A DNA stretch of 36,231 bases. Origin: PALSA-1440 sp050011195. Its GTDB lineage: Bacteria; Verrucomicrobiota; Verrucomicrobiia; Limisphaerales; UBA8199. Position numbers and translations under genes: made by a program. Position 1 is the first letter of the stretch. The number at the start of each line of letters is the position of its first letter. Positions 1 through 7,244 of the stretch are shown here, piece by piece. The notes beneath the pieces are model-generated. The model worked only from the letters and a program-made list of their open reading frames with translations. It did no database searches and had not been told where the DNA came from. The DNA lies in NCBI GenBank assembly GCA_050011195.1, contig JBEKJO010000042.1:1-36231 (forward strand), written 5' to 3'.

Positions 1-514
1 CGACGGTTTGGTTCATGGCCGGTCCGTGCCGCTTCCCGTCGCGCTTGGCGGAGACGGCTATGCGTCCGTTCCGCCCGCTGCTCCGTCCAGCAGCACCGAC
101 CGTCTTTCCATTTCGTTTTCGCTAAACCCACCGGATCATCCGCCTTACGGTTGAAATGTGGAGATTCTGAAATGAGGCCATTCTGCCGTTAAACATCCGG
201 GGTTCATTTCTTAACACATCCTCAAGTGTTTTGAAAACTGGTGCAGAATTGGAATGCCGACTCGCCCGTCACTTATCAGGCATCCGCCGATGAGGTTTGG
301 GGTCGTGTTCACCCGCCTGTGCCCGCGCCTCTGGTTGCTCCGCGCAACCTCGCGCCAGCGGTCGCAACATCTTTGCGCCCGCTGTCACTCAGTTGCTAAT
401 GCTCCGCTGCCCGACGGCGCGAGCACACGCGGGTGCGTTTCGTTCGGAGCGGTCCTGCTCTCTCGGGGAGGTGAAGAGAGCAGTTCCGCTCCTTCAAAAA
501 ACGAAACGCAAAAT
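1..514. other. No confident gene; leader region of the RadC-like gene
   Basis: I see no convincing gene here. An open frame runs from 254 into the RadC-like gene, but its first 87 codons give an Arg/Ser/Cys-rich peptide with no recognisable domain and look like untranslated leader. The segment 320-480 is GC-rich and broken by short repeats of the GCGC/CGCG kind, followed by an A-rich stretch just before the start codon at 515. Confidence 0.5.
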
Positions 515-1060
515 ATGAACACGACAGAAAACCTCATCTCCACCGAATGCCCCGCAGTCGCTCAGCAGCCCATCAACAACATTATCAAGCCCATCAAATT
601 CCCGGCTCAACCGCAGGAATGGAAAATTGTTTCACTCCGGGAATGCCCCACACCCGACACCATGCAACAGTGCGAAACACCGGAGCAGGCAGCCGCCTAT
701 TGGAAAGCGCATATCGCGAACCATCCTTACTTCAATTCTGAATGTGAATGTCTGGTGGTATTCATCCTCAACACACGCCGACGCATCAAGGGGCATTATC
801 TGGTTTCCATTGGAACGATGGACACAATTCTCTGTCATCCCAGGGAGGTATTCCGTTTAGCCATCATGGCGAGTGCCGCCGCAATCATTATCGCGCACAA
901 TCATCCAAGCGGCGAATCAACTCCGTCCCAAGCGGACATCAACATCACCCGCGACCTCATTCGAGCCGGTCAACTTCTTAAAATCGAAGTCCTCGACCAC
1001 GTCATCATTGGAAATCCGAACCATTCGTCTTTGCGTTCCATGGGGTATTTCTTCTCCTAG
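515..1060 (+). CDS. radC: RadC-type JAB-domain protein
   Basis: This 181-residue protein belongs to the RadC/JAB (MPN+) family of putative zinc metalloproteins. Such genes are common on plasmids and integrative elements, and their biochemical role is not settled. The C-terminal half carries the metal-binding signature HNHPSG followed by PSQAD and an IT pair (about residues 127-146), then the LDHVIIG strand and a GYFFS end, all typical of RadC. The N-terminal ~60 residues lack the usual RadC helix-hairpin-helix, so this is the short accessory form rather than the housekeeping protein. I chose ATG 515 because the longer frame from 254 adds low-quality sequence; the ATG is preceded by an A-rich stretch without a clear ribosome site. 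A terminator follows 8 bp after the stop. Plasmid-type helicase genes nearby support a mobile-element origin. Confidence 0.85.
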   Translation: MNTTENLISTECPAVAQQPINNIIKPIKFPAQPQEWKIVSLRECPTPDTMQQCETPEQAAAYWKAHIANHPYFNSECECLVVFILNTRRRIKGHYLVSIGTMDTILCHPREVFRLAIMASAAAIIIAHNHPSGESTPSQADINITRDLIRAGQLLKIEVLDHVIIGNPNHSSLRSMGYFFS

Positions 1061-1068
1061 CCGATCAC

Positions 1069-1100
1069 GGCTTCCGAAAGATCGGAGGCCACTCTTTTTA
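1069..1100 (+). terminator. Rho-independent terminator of the RadC-like gene
   Basis: A nine-pair stem (GGCTTCCGA against TCGGAGGCC, one G-U pair) with an AAGA loop is followed by CTCTTTTTA. It starts 8 bp after the radC stop codon and lies between radC and the convergent AbiEii gene. Confidence 0.75.
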
Positions 1101-1164
1101 TCGTCCAGAACGGGTGGTTCGCAGACGCTCACACCTGTATGCCATCATTGCGCATTTCCACAGA

Positions 1165-2022
1165 TTACTTTTGGATTCCGGCCAGGAAGCTGGCGAGGCG
1201 GCGGTGCTGTTCAGTCAAGTTTTGGTTCAAACCACAATCTGCGGCCATTTCGCCGAAAGGTGCTTCCCAACTGGACAGGGGAGGCGGCAGCGAAAGCGGC
1301 ACGTCGTGAGTGCCACGACGGCGAAAGGTCGCCTTGATGTTCTCCAGGAGCCGCGCTGGGTCAATTGTGTCTGAATCAAACAAGAGGAGCATGTCCACCA
1401 AATCTTTCACCCGCGTATTTGGGCGGCCCGTGCGAGGAAGCGTATAGGCGTGCAGTTTCTCAGCAAACTGTTCCTCGCGCGAAATGGCAGGCAACTTAGC
1501 CTTCGCAATACCGGCGAACCCCAACCAATCGCGTCCCTCCAGAATCTCGAATGGCTCCCGGAGTACGTCGCCTGCGCTCACATCCAGGTGGAAGTTGGCA
1601 AATCGCCGTCCCGCCATCTGCGCCTCGACCGGATAACGTGACCCGCCATAAGGCGCGGCGTCCAGATCCACTGTTGGCTCGCCAATGGTGAATTCAAAGC
1701 TATCTTGGAGATCAATTCCCGCCGCGCGCTCCAGCAGGCTCCGAATAGCGCCTTCATCCCACTGTTTTGCTCCGCCGGGCAAATGACGGACGGCCAAGTC
1801 AATGTCGCGCGTCGTTCGCGCAGCCCGAATGCGAAGCTCCATTGCGTATCCCCCTTTAAGTAACCACGGGGCCTCCGGTTCATGAAAAAGACGGCAAAGT
1901 AGACGGTCGAAAGCCGTTTGCCGGCGCAAACGCTGAATGTCTCCGCCATCACGCCGCACCAGGGCCAGCAGGCGATCCTCCAGCGCCCGGCGCAAAGCGG
2001 CAGGGGTTTTGTAACGAGTCAT
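1165..2022 (-). CDS. abiEii: AbiEii-type nucleotidyltransferase toxin
   Basis: This 285-residue protein matches the AbiEii/AbiGii toxin family, nucleotidyltransferases of type IV toxin-antitoxin systems that can also act in phage abortive infection. Visible signatures are the KGGYAMELR segment (K56-G57-G58), the TTRDIDLAV nucleotidyltransferase motif with the two metal-binding aspartates (D73, D75), and EEQFAEKLHAY about residues 185-197, which corresponds to the family's conserved AEKLHAL motif. Length is normal for the family. The ATG overlaps the TGA of the upstream antitoxin gene (ATGA, four bases), so the two are probably translationally coupled. Its target was not determined here; related toxins modify tRNA or other acceptors. 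The gene looks intact. Confidence 0.88.
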   Translation of the reverse strand: MTRYKTPAALRRALEDRLLALVRRDGGDIQRLRRQTAFDRLLCRLFHEPEAPWLLKGGYAMELRIRAARTTRDIDLAVRHLPGGAKQWDEGAIRSLLERAAGIDLQDSFEFTIGEPTVDLDAAPYGGSRYPVEAQMAGRRFANFHLDVSAGDVLREPFEILEGRDWLGFAGIAKAKLPAISREEQFAEKLHAYTLPRTGRPNTRVKDLVDMLLLFDSDTIDPARLLENIKATFRRRGTHDVPLSLPPPLSSWEAPFGEMAADCGLNQNLTEQHRRLASFLAGIQK

Positions 2023-2618
2023 GGGAGCAGAGCAGTGACAAATTTCTGTGTGGTTTCCTGTTCCTTCATTGCCGAGAGATCACGCTCGGTTATCAGGCCA
2101 CGCCGCCGCGCTTCTGCGGCGATGGGTTGGAGATCGCCGACCGTATCAGGATGAATGCTGGCTACGTCGCAAAGCGCCCGTAGTGGGCGGCACACCGTAA
2201 GACCGCGCAGGTGGGTGACATCGGCAGGCGCAAGCTCGGCGCGATGCAGCACCACAGCTTTGGGGAGGTGACTATTCCGGCGAAACGTCGGCGGCACGGT
2301 CATGTGGACTTTGGCCGGGTTGAAATCACCCAGCTCGAACAGGCTGAGCGCTGTCTGATGCGACATCGCCGCAAGTGGCTTCTCGTCACGCCCGCGCGAC
2401 CAGAGCAGCCAGACCATCATCTCCCCATCTTCCGAGGGCGGGAGGTGCGCCATCCGGTAGATGCCGCGCCAGACTCGCTCCCAATTCCCGGCCCGCACAT
2501 GGTAGGGATGGGTGTTGTCCGCATATCCGGCCTCGATGGCCTGCTTCGTGGTGAAATAACCCTGCTGGTCTTGGGCCATAGTCATCAGAGCGGTAAATGG
2601 GTCGTTTTTCTTCGCCAT
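2019..2618 (-). CDS. abiEi: AbiEi-type antitoxin / transcriptional regulator
   Basis: This 199-residue protein is the partner of the AbiEii toxin. AbiEi proteins have an N-terminal winged helix that represses the operon and a C-terminal domain that neutralises the toxin. Here residues 1-60 read as the winged helix (GYFTTKQAIEAGY, then NWERVWRGIYRM, the family's typical RGVYRL strand), followed by SHQTALSLFELGDFNP and the LRGLTVCRPLRALCDVA segment found in AbiEi_4-type antitoxins. I chose ATG 2618 because GAGG lies at an eight-base distance; a GTG two codons upstream would overlap that site. The stop overlaps the toxin start by four bases. Autoregulation is expected from the family; I could not identify the operator. 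Confidence 0.85.
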   Translation of the reverse strand: MAKKNDPFTALMTMAQDQQGYFTTKQAIEAGYADNTHPYHVRAGNWERVWRGIYRMAHLPPSEDGEMMVWLLWSRGRDEKPLAAMSHQTALSLFELGDFNPAKVHMTVPPTFRRNSHLPKAVVLHRAELAPADVTHLRGLTVCRPLRALCDVASIHPDTVGDLQPIAAEARRRGLITERDLSAMKEQETTQKFVTALLP

Positions 2619-2666
2619 GCACACATCCTCAACTTTTTTGAGGAATTGTGCAAGGCGGCAGTTTGC

Positions 2667-3023
2667 TCACCGTGCGCCGTTTGGAGGCGGCGCTTCTTGT
2701 GTCTTGGCCTCAGTAACGACAATTTCAAGAACCACCGGCTGGCCGTCTGGGATGAGTGACCGCTGTTTGTCAGACAAAGCGGTGAGAAGGGACAACTCCG
2801 ATCGCTGCATCGCCGTTTCGATGCGTCGCAACGAATGGCCACGAACCAAGACTTCGTGCATGGCGAAGACCAGCCGGAGTTGTTGCGCTTTGCCCTCGCT
2901 CTTGAGTTCAGCGAAGGCGAATTCGTCATGGGGCAGAAGAAGGGAATGCTCTGCCGAGATTTCAACGCGAACGCCGCGCGCTTGCGGGTCATTCGCCCAA
3001 CATTCGGGTGATTTTGTGCTCAT
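2667..3023 (-). CDS. Small hypothetical protein downstream of the TrwC-like helicase
   Basis: I do not recognise this 118-residue protein. It is rich in Glu and Leu, shows two predicted beta stretches (VRVEISAEHSLLL and VVLEIVVTEAK) around a helical middle with RRIETAMQRSELSLL, and has no signal peptide or membrane segment. Its start lies 35 bases inside the 3' end of the TrwC-like gene in another frame, which suggests translational coupling and a role in the same plasmid-derived module. No strong ribosome site is visible. The AbiE operon starts 48 bp downstream. Confidence 0.5.
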   Translation of the reverse strand: MSTKSPECWANDPQARGVRVEISAEHSLLLPHDEFAFAELKSEGKAQQLRLVFAMHEVLVRGHSLRRIETAMQRSELSLLTALSDKQRSLIPDGQPVVLEIVVTEAKTQEAPPPNGAR

Positions 3024-4602
3024 GTTTTTGTGTGGGTTGGTGATGACGGCGCCGAGCCAACTTCAGCCGGACAAAGTTGTCCGCAGCTCGACGACCGAAA
3101 CGAAGTAGATAGCCGTGCAACCGATCCCAAAGACGGACCGCCCGGCGTGGAGCAAACGCGGACGTAAATTCCATCGCCAATGGCCGATGGCCGGAGCGCG
3201 TGACATTCTCGCGGAGCTGCCGTTTGTCTGGGGTAAAAATGCGGATGCCACGCCGCCCGCGTGAAATGGTCACATACCATTGCTGCGCGTTAGTCGCAGC
3301 CTTGATGGTCGAATCAGAGAACAGGACGTAATCCACCGTCTTGCCTTGCGAACCGTAGGACGTAACGGCGTAGCCAGGAAGAAACTCGCGAAAGCTCGAA
3401 TCCAAGACCCGGCCGTCGCTTAATTCAATCCCACCATCGGCGCGAACCGATTTCACCGTGACGAGTTCGCCATTTGTGACACGACCGCCCGACGCGAGCT
3501 TGCGATTGGCTTTGAGATGCAAGCGGTCTCTTTCCGCAAGAGCAACCTCACGCGATTGGCAGAAAGTGATGCGGTCGAGCATCTTGTTTGAGACGGTGAC
3601 GAACTTCCCGTTTACTTCGATAAGGACACCTGCCTTCACGATGCCCGCGAGTTTTCCCTTCGCGCCTGGCTCGGCCTCACGCACCTTCTGGTTGAAAACG
3701 ACGACTGCATCCTTTGGATAAAACCGCTCATCGCGTTTCTGTGCGTTCGTCAGGTCCAGCTTGTCCAGCACCTGAACCGTCGTGTCGTTTGGACCGAGCA
3801 GTCCCTTTGCTTTCAGCGCATCGCGCACGCGCGAGTTGACGCGATGAACCTCGGCCCAGGTCTGCGAGACGACCACTGCCGACGCGTTTTGTTCCGCAAG
3901 CCGGAGATATTCTTCGGCGAGCTTGTCAGCTTGATCGCCCAGGCCGCACGCCACGACCGCGCCCATCTTGTCAAGGCGTTCAAATGACTCACCCATCTTG
4001 CCGGCCGCAGCCGATTCAACCGCTTTTCGATACCGTCTGATCCCGATTCGTTCATCGTCATCACGACCGAGTGCCGGATCTTGCCGCCGAATCTTGTGCA
4101 ACTCGACTGGTTTAACGCCTGAGTGACGCTCGATGGCAAGCAGCGCGTCCGAAGCCTCGACAGCGCCATGCTGCCGCGTATCTCCGGAAAGAATCACACG
4201 GGCATTATTCGCGCACGCGAGACGCAGAAGTTCGAGCATCTGTCGTCCGCCAATCTGCCCCGCCTCGTCCACAACGACGACCGCGCCGGCGACAAGTTCA
4301 CGCTTGAGCAGAAAGCTTGCGACCGTTGACGGTGACGGCAGCCCCGCCTTCTCCATGTCCACGACTTGCTGACGTTGCGGCGCGAGGACAACGACGCGCC
4401 GACCGGCCTGCTGAACTTGCTCGACCACTTCGCGCAGAACAAAACTTTTGCCTGTGCCCGCGCCGCCACGAAAGACCGAAACCTTGTTCGCTGAGCAGAG
4501 CAAAGCGTCGAGAGCTTTACGTTGCTCATCGTCCAAGGTCGGATTAACCGGGCGCGGGTTGGCCACCAGCGGATGGCAAGCCCGAGGGGCAACCGCCAAC
4601 AC
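2989..4602 (-). CDS. MobF/TrwC-type conjugative relaxase, helicase half only (5'-truncated)
   Basis: The 537-residue frame is the RecD-like helicase part of a MobF (TrwC/TraI) relaxase, the enzyme that nicks and unwinds plasmid DNA for conjugation. Walker A is FRGGAGTGKS (residues 44-53), Walker B is VVVVDEAGQIGG (about 108-119), followed by LSGDTRQHG, the helicase motif with KIRRQDP, and near the C-terminus SYGSQGKTVDYVLF and VTISRGRRGI, which are motifs of the AAA_30/UvrD_C_2 superfamily 1B fold. The N-terminal relaxase domain with its catalytic tyrosines and histidine triad is missing: family similarity stops at about NPTLDDEQ, right where the head-to-head junction with another gene fragment occurs near 4595. 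The frame begins only with a GTG at 4602 in foreign sequence. I read it as a 5'-truncated remnant; whether a shorter product is made is unknown. Confidence 0.8.
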   Translation of the reverse strand: MLAVAPRACHPLVANPRPVNPTLDDEQRKALDALLCSANKVSVFRGGAGTGKSFVLREVVEQVQQAGRRVVVLAPQRQQVVDMEKAGLPSPSTVASFLLKRELVAGAVVVVDEAGQIGGRQMLELLRLACANNARVILSGDTRQHGAVEASDALLAIERHSGVKPVELHKIRRQDPALGRDDDERIGIRRYRKAVESAAAGKMGESFERLDKMGAVVACGLGDQADKLAEEYLRLAEQNASAVVVSQTWAEVHRVNSRVRDALKAKGLLGPNDTTVQVLDKLDLTNAQKRDERFYPKDAVVVFNQKVREAEPGAKGKLAGIVKAGVLIEVNGKFVTVSNKMLDRITFCQSREVALAERDRLHLKANRKLASGGRVTNGELVTVKSVRADGGIELSDGRVLDSSFREFLPGYAVTSYGSQGKTVDYVLFSDSTIKAATNAQQWYVTISRGRRGIRIFTPDKRQLRENVTRSGHRPLAMEFTSAFAPRRAVRLWDRLHGYLLRFGRRAADNFVRLKLARRRHHQPTQKHEHKITRMLGE

Positions 4603-5354
4603 AACCGATTGGGGTACGAACCGCTACACCGCCCTCGAACTCATCGAAGACGCGCTCAACCTCAAGACACCCACGGTCTATGACCTGAACGAGGACAAAA
4701 AGCCCGTCGTCAACGCGGAGGCCACTGAGGCTGCCCGCGAGAAACAGGAGCGAATCAAAGAGCGGTTCAAGGAATGGGTCTGGTCGGATGACTCGCGGCG
4801 TGAGCGGCTCTGCCGTCTTTACAACAACACTTTCAACCACACGCGCGTCCGCACGTTCAACGGCGACCATCTGACGCTGCCCGGCGTAAGCGGGGCGATT
4901 CAACTCCACGGACACCAAAAAGCGGGCGTCTGGCGCATCCTGCAAACGCCCAATACCCTGCTCGCGCACGTCGTTGGTGCGGGCAAGACCTACACGATGG
5001 TCGCCGCCGCGATGGAGTTGAAGCGGCTTGGCCTTGGCCGCAATCCGCTCATTGGAAGCGACCGTTCAAGGCTTCGAGGAGCGTGCCGCCAAGTTGGAAA
5101 CCGACATCGCCGATGCCCACAAGCGGGGCAAGGAACTCGAAACCAAAATTGGCGCTCCTTTCGAGCATGAGGAGCGTTACCGAGATTTGTGCCGCCGCCA
5201 AAGCGAAATCGAGGAAAAGCTCGACCTCACCAAGAACCAGGCCCCCAGCCAGGTGGATGCCGTTTCTGGGGACGACAACGAACCGAAGAATTCAGAAACC
5301 CAAAACGTCGCGGAAACCGTTCGCCACAAAAGGCGCGCGGGGGTGAGTGTGTGA
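4595..5354 (+). pseudogene. Remnant of a giant plasmid/phage SNF2-like helicase-methylase
   Basis: Two pieces of one gene are joined with most of the middle missing. From 4595 the frame reads NTTDWGTNRYTALELIEDALNL, then AAREKQERIKERFKEWVW, RTFNGDHLTLPG and the Walker A HVVGAGKTYTMVAAAMELKRLGL. This is the helicase start found in very large (roughly 1,500-2,500 residue) mobile-element proteins annotated as DEAD/SNF2 helicase plus N6-methylase. At about 5030-5045 the sequence jumps frame and continues as RSLEATVQGFEERAAKLE and GAPFEHEERYRDLCRRQSEIEEKLDLTKNQ, which is the C-terminal coiled coil of the same family. More than a thousand residues are therefore lost. The 5' end is also lost at the junction with the TrwC-like remnant. 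It is not expected to be functional. Confidence 0.78.
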
Positions 5355-5438
5355 AGCCACGACTTCTTCACCTTGAATTCGCAAAAAGCAAGCTGACGAC
5401 ACTTTGACGGCAGGCTAATATCACCGGAGAAATTTGAT

Positions 5439-5741
5439 ATGAAGACCGCCCTGCTCGAAATCCAGGCCATCTTAAGCAACGCAACCGCCCAGTTGTCCAT
5501 GCCGAATCCGAATGCGGAAAAGGCAAAGCGCGGTGTTGAGGTTGCAAGAAAGAAGCTGCTGGATTTGGCGGAGAATCAAACTGGCCGCGATCCGCTTCTC
5601 GAAGCCAAGCGCAAGCTGGTTCTCGTTTATCTCGGAATGGGAGAGAACCAATTCACTGACGCTGACACCGAGATTTTCTCCATCCTTTCCAAGGAACGCG
5701 CGTTGCAGGATGAGTTGGAACGTGCGCGCAAGAACAACTGA
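5439..5741 (+). CDS. Small hypothetical protein
   Basis: I do not recognise this 100-residue protein. It is mostly helical and charged, with heptad-like stretches (AEKAKRGVEVARKKLLDLAEN and ERALQDELERARKN), no signal peptide and no cysteine. ATG 5439 has GGAG about ten bases upstream (ACCGGAGAAATTTGAT), a reasonable ribosome site. It lies between helicase debris and an excisionase-like gene on the same strand, so it is probably cargo or an accessory gene of the former mobile element. Confidence 0.55.
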   Translation: MKTALLEIQAILSNATAQLSMPNPNAEKAKRGVEVARKKLLDLAENQTGRDPLLEAKRKLVLVYLGMGENQFTDADTEIFSILSKERALQDELERARKNN

Positions 5742-5901
5742 GCACCGCTTTCCCCGCAGCGCAAGCGCAAGTCGAGTCCGTTCAAATTCCCGGCAGTTCA
5801 CCTGCGATCTCCCTCTTTGTTTGTGGGAGTCGGGTTGTGTAGCAGATACACCAAAAGAGTCGCGACGAGTCGTATGCTGTCGGCTTGTGAAACTTGAATT
5901 T

Positions 5902-6102
5902 ATGAATCCGACAACGATTCCCGAATGTCAGACCCTCAACGTCAAGAGCAGCGCAACCGAGTTGGGGGTTTGCGAAGAAACAATCCGCCGACTCGTTCGG
6001 CGGAAGGTGCTACGGAAGCTTCCCGGCCTCCGGCGCGTACTGATTCCGCGAACTGAAATTCAGCGCTACTTGAACGGTGGAAGCCCGCTGCGCCTTTCGT
6101 GA
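5902..6102 (+). CDS. Excisionase-like small helix-turn-helix protein
   Basis: This 66-residue protein fits the HTH_17/excisionase (MerR-like winged helix) pattern: SSATELGVCEETIRRLVRRKVLRKLPGLRRVLIPRTEIQRYL, that is, a helix-turn-helix, a basic recognition helix, a wing with RRVLIP, and a closing helix ending in RYL. Such proteins bend DNA for tyrosine recombinases or act as small regulators. It lies 173 bp before tRNA-Arg and near the remains of a tyrosine integrase, and a tandem 11-bp repeat lies between it and the tRNA, which fits an excisionase role. ATG 5902 gives the usual length; an in-frame GTG at 5887 is possible. No clear ribosome site is visible at either. Confidence 0.65.
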   Translation: MNPTTIPECQTLNVKSSATELGVCEETIRRLVRRKVLRKLPGLRRVLIPRTEIQRYLNGGSPLRLS

Positions 6103-6182
6103 CTGCTTGGACGACAAGATCGCGGAGCTTCTTCTCTGCCTCGATTGGCGCGTCAGACCACAGTGTCGAGCGACGACCCAAA

Positions 6183-6204
6183 AATTGGCCAAGAATTGGC
6201 CAAG
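6183..6204. repeat. Tandem 11-bp repeat (AATTGGCCAAG) x2
   Basis: Two perfect adjacent copies of AATTGGCCAAG, each holding the palindrome TTGGCCAA. They lie 70 bp beyond the 3' end of tRNA-Arg and 80 bp after the excisionase-like gene. A binding site for recombinase or excisionase is possible but is inference. Confidence 0.6.
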
Positions 6205-6274
6205 CACGTTTTTCCGGCTTTTGTAGGCAGCGCTCGCTAAAAGCGTAAGTGCTTGATATTCCGAAGCTTTGAAG

Positions 6275-6351
6275 TGGCGCGTCCGGCAGGACTTGAACCT
6301 GCAACCTTCTGATCCGAAGTCAGAAGCTCTATCCAATTGAGCTACGGACGC
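6275..6351 (-). tRNA. tRNA-Arg (anticodon TCG)
   Basis: The minus strand folds into a 77-nt tRNA with encoded CCA. The acceptor stem is GCGTCCG/CGGACGC with discriminator G, the D-arm is GCTCAATTGGATAGAGC, the anticodon stem is TCTGA/TCAGA around loop CTTCGGA (anticodon TCG at 6315-6317), and the T-arm contains the GGTTCAAGTCC loop. The 5' end at 6351 faces the integrase remnant at 6439. Confidence 0.96.
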
Positions 6352-6403
6352 ACCCTCTATTGACAGGCCATTCCGACCATCCCGACTGCACCGACATCGC
6401 GGC

Positions 6404-6432
6404 TTGACAATTTGATACTGGTTTTTGATACT
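6404..6432 (+). promoter_or_regulatory. Sigma70-like promoter of the decayed integrase
   Basis: TTGACA at 6404-6409, a 17-bp spacer and GATACT at 6427-6432, seven bases before the homolog of the integrase start. The corresponding site in the second copy (near 33976) reads CTGACA with CACACT, so the promoter there is eroded. Confidence 0.5.
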
Positions 6433-6438
6433 GCCAAG

Positions 6439-7016
6439 CTGAAAAACAAAAAAGCAGCGCCTAATATCGCCAGGCTCTGGCAGAAAACTCAGTATTCAAA
6501 TCTGATCCGCTACACGTCATCTGGGACATGTTTTGCCAGATTGTGGGTCAAGGGCAAGTTGATTTTGAAAGCGTTAAAGACCTGAAACCCCTTTCCCGCT
6601 TGGGTAAGGTTTTCCCGTAAGTCAACGCGACCGATGTGCTTTCGGTCGCCGAACTCCGGTTGGCCGATTTTGAGAAGTTCGAGCATCAAAGTGCGGAAAC
6701 CCACACCGACGTCACCCGGGGTAAACTGATGTTTGGCGAAGCATTGGAAATCTACCGCCAACGCATCAACGGCGCTTTAACCTTGAAGCAGCGGAGCAAA
6801 AATTACTACGCCGAGCGAATCACTGCCCTTGGTAATTCTTGGCCGGATTTGGAGAACACCGATATCCGCAAGACCACGAAGACGGATTGCATGAATTGGG
6901 CGGCCAAGTACACAACAACTCCCGCCACAACCAGCCTCCATTTGTATAATAACGGGCACTTGATCTGGAAACCCCCAGAAATCTCCCACAAACGATCGAC
7001 CCCTTTTCCGGTGTGA
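6439..7016 (+). pseudogene. Decayed tyrosine recombinase (integrase), copy 1
   Basis: This is the N-terminal part of a phage-type integrase. A frame from 6475 reads LWQKTQYSNLIRYTSSGTCF, then ARLWVKGKLILKALKT, then stops at a TGA. After a frameshift it continues as LSVAELRLADFEKFEHQSAE, then RGKLMFGEALEIYRQRINGAL, RSKNYYAERITAL and KTDCMNWAAKY, which is the AP2-like arm-binding region plus the SAM-like core-binding domain. The start codon position is CTG where the second copy has ATG. The catalytic domain with the R-H-R-Y residues is absent; the frame decays after about 6950. A homologous remnant lies at 34011, also beside a tRNA-Arg. Confidence 0.78.
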
Positions 7017-7244
7017 GAATTACCTCCTGCCGGGAAAAGAAGCGCTTGGCCCTGTTTCTGATCGAAATGCTGTACCGGTTCGATCATCTTTATCGTCAAC
7101 GCTCTTCCAACGCTGATAAACAGGAATACCGCTGAGAAAGGTGCTGGAGCCGTCAACGACGGCATCAAATCTTATGGCACAACTACGGCGATAGCAATCG
7201 GCCAGCTTCGACAGCGGCCACGAGGCGTGGAACCCGTTTGCGGC
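7017..7244. other. Intergenic remnant without recognisable gene
   Basis: About 230 bp between the integrase remnant and the regulator gene. No convincing frame is visible on either strand; it probably contains further decayed element sequence. The last bases hold a stem (TTGCGGC/GCCGCAA, 7238-7256) that overlaps the stop codon of the regulator gene. Confidence 0.4.

Noticed and set aside
231..246. TTGAAAACTGGTGCAG, a partial match to the 16-bp motif, upstream of the RadC-like gene
   Set aside because: It differs in several positions, lacks the TGCA seven bases upstream, and has the opposite orientation relative to its gene.
254..514. N-terminal extension of the RadC-like gene
   Set aside because: The 87 extra residues show no conserved pattern and are Arg/Ser/Cys-rich; the normal short RadC begins near ATG 515.
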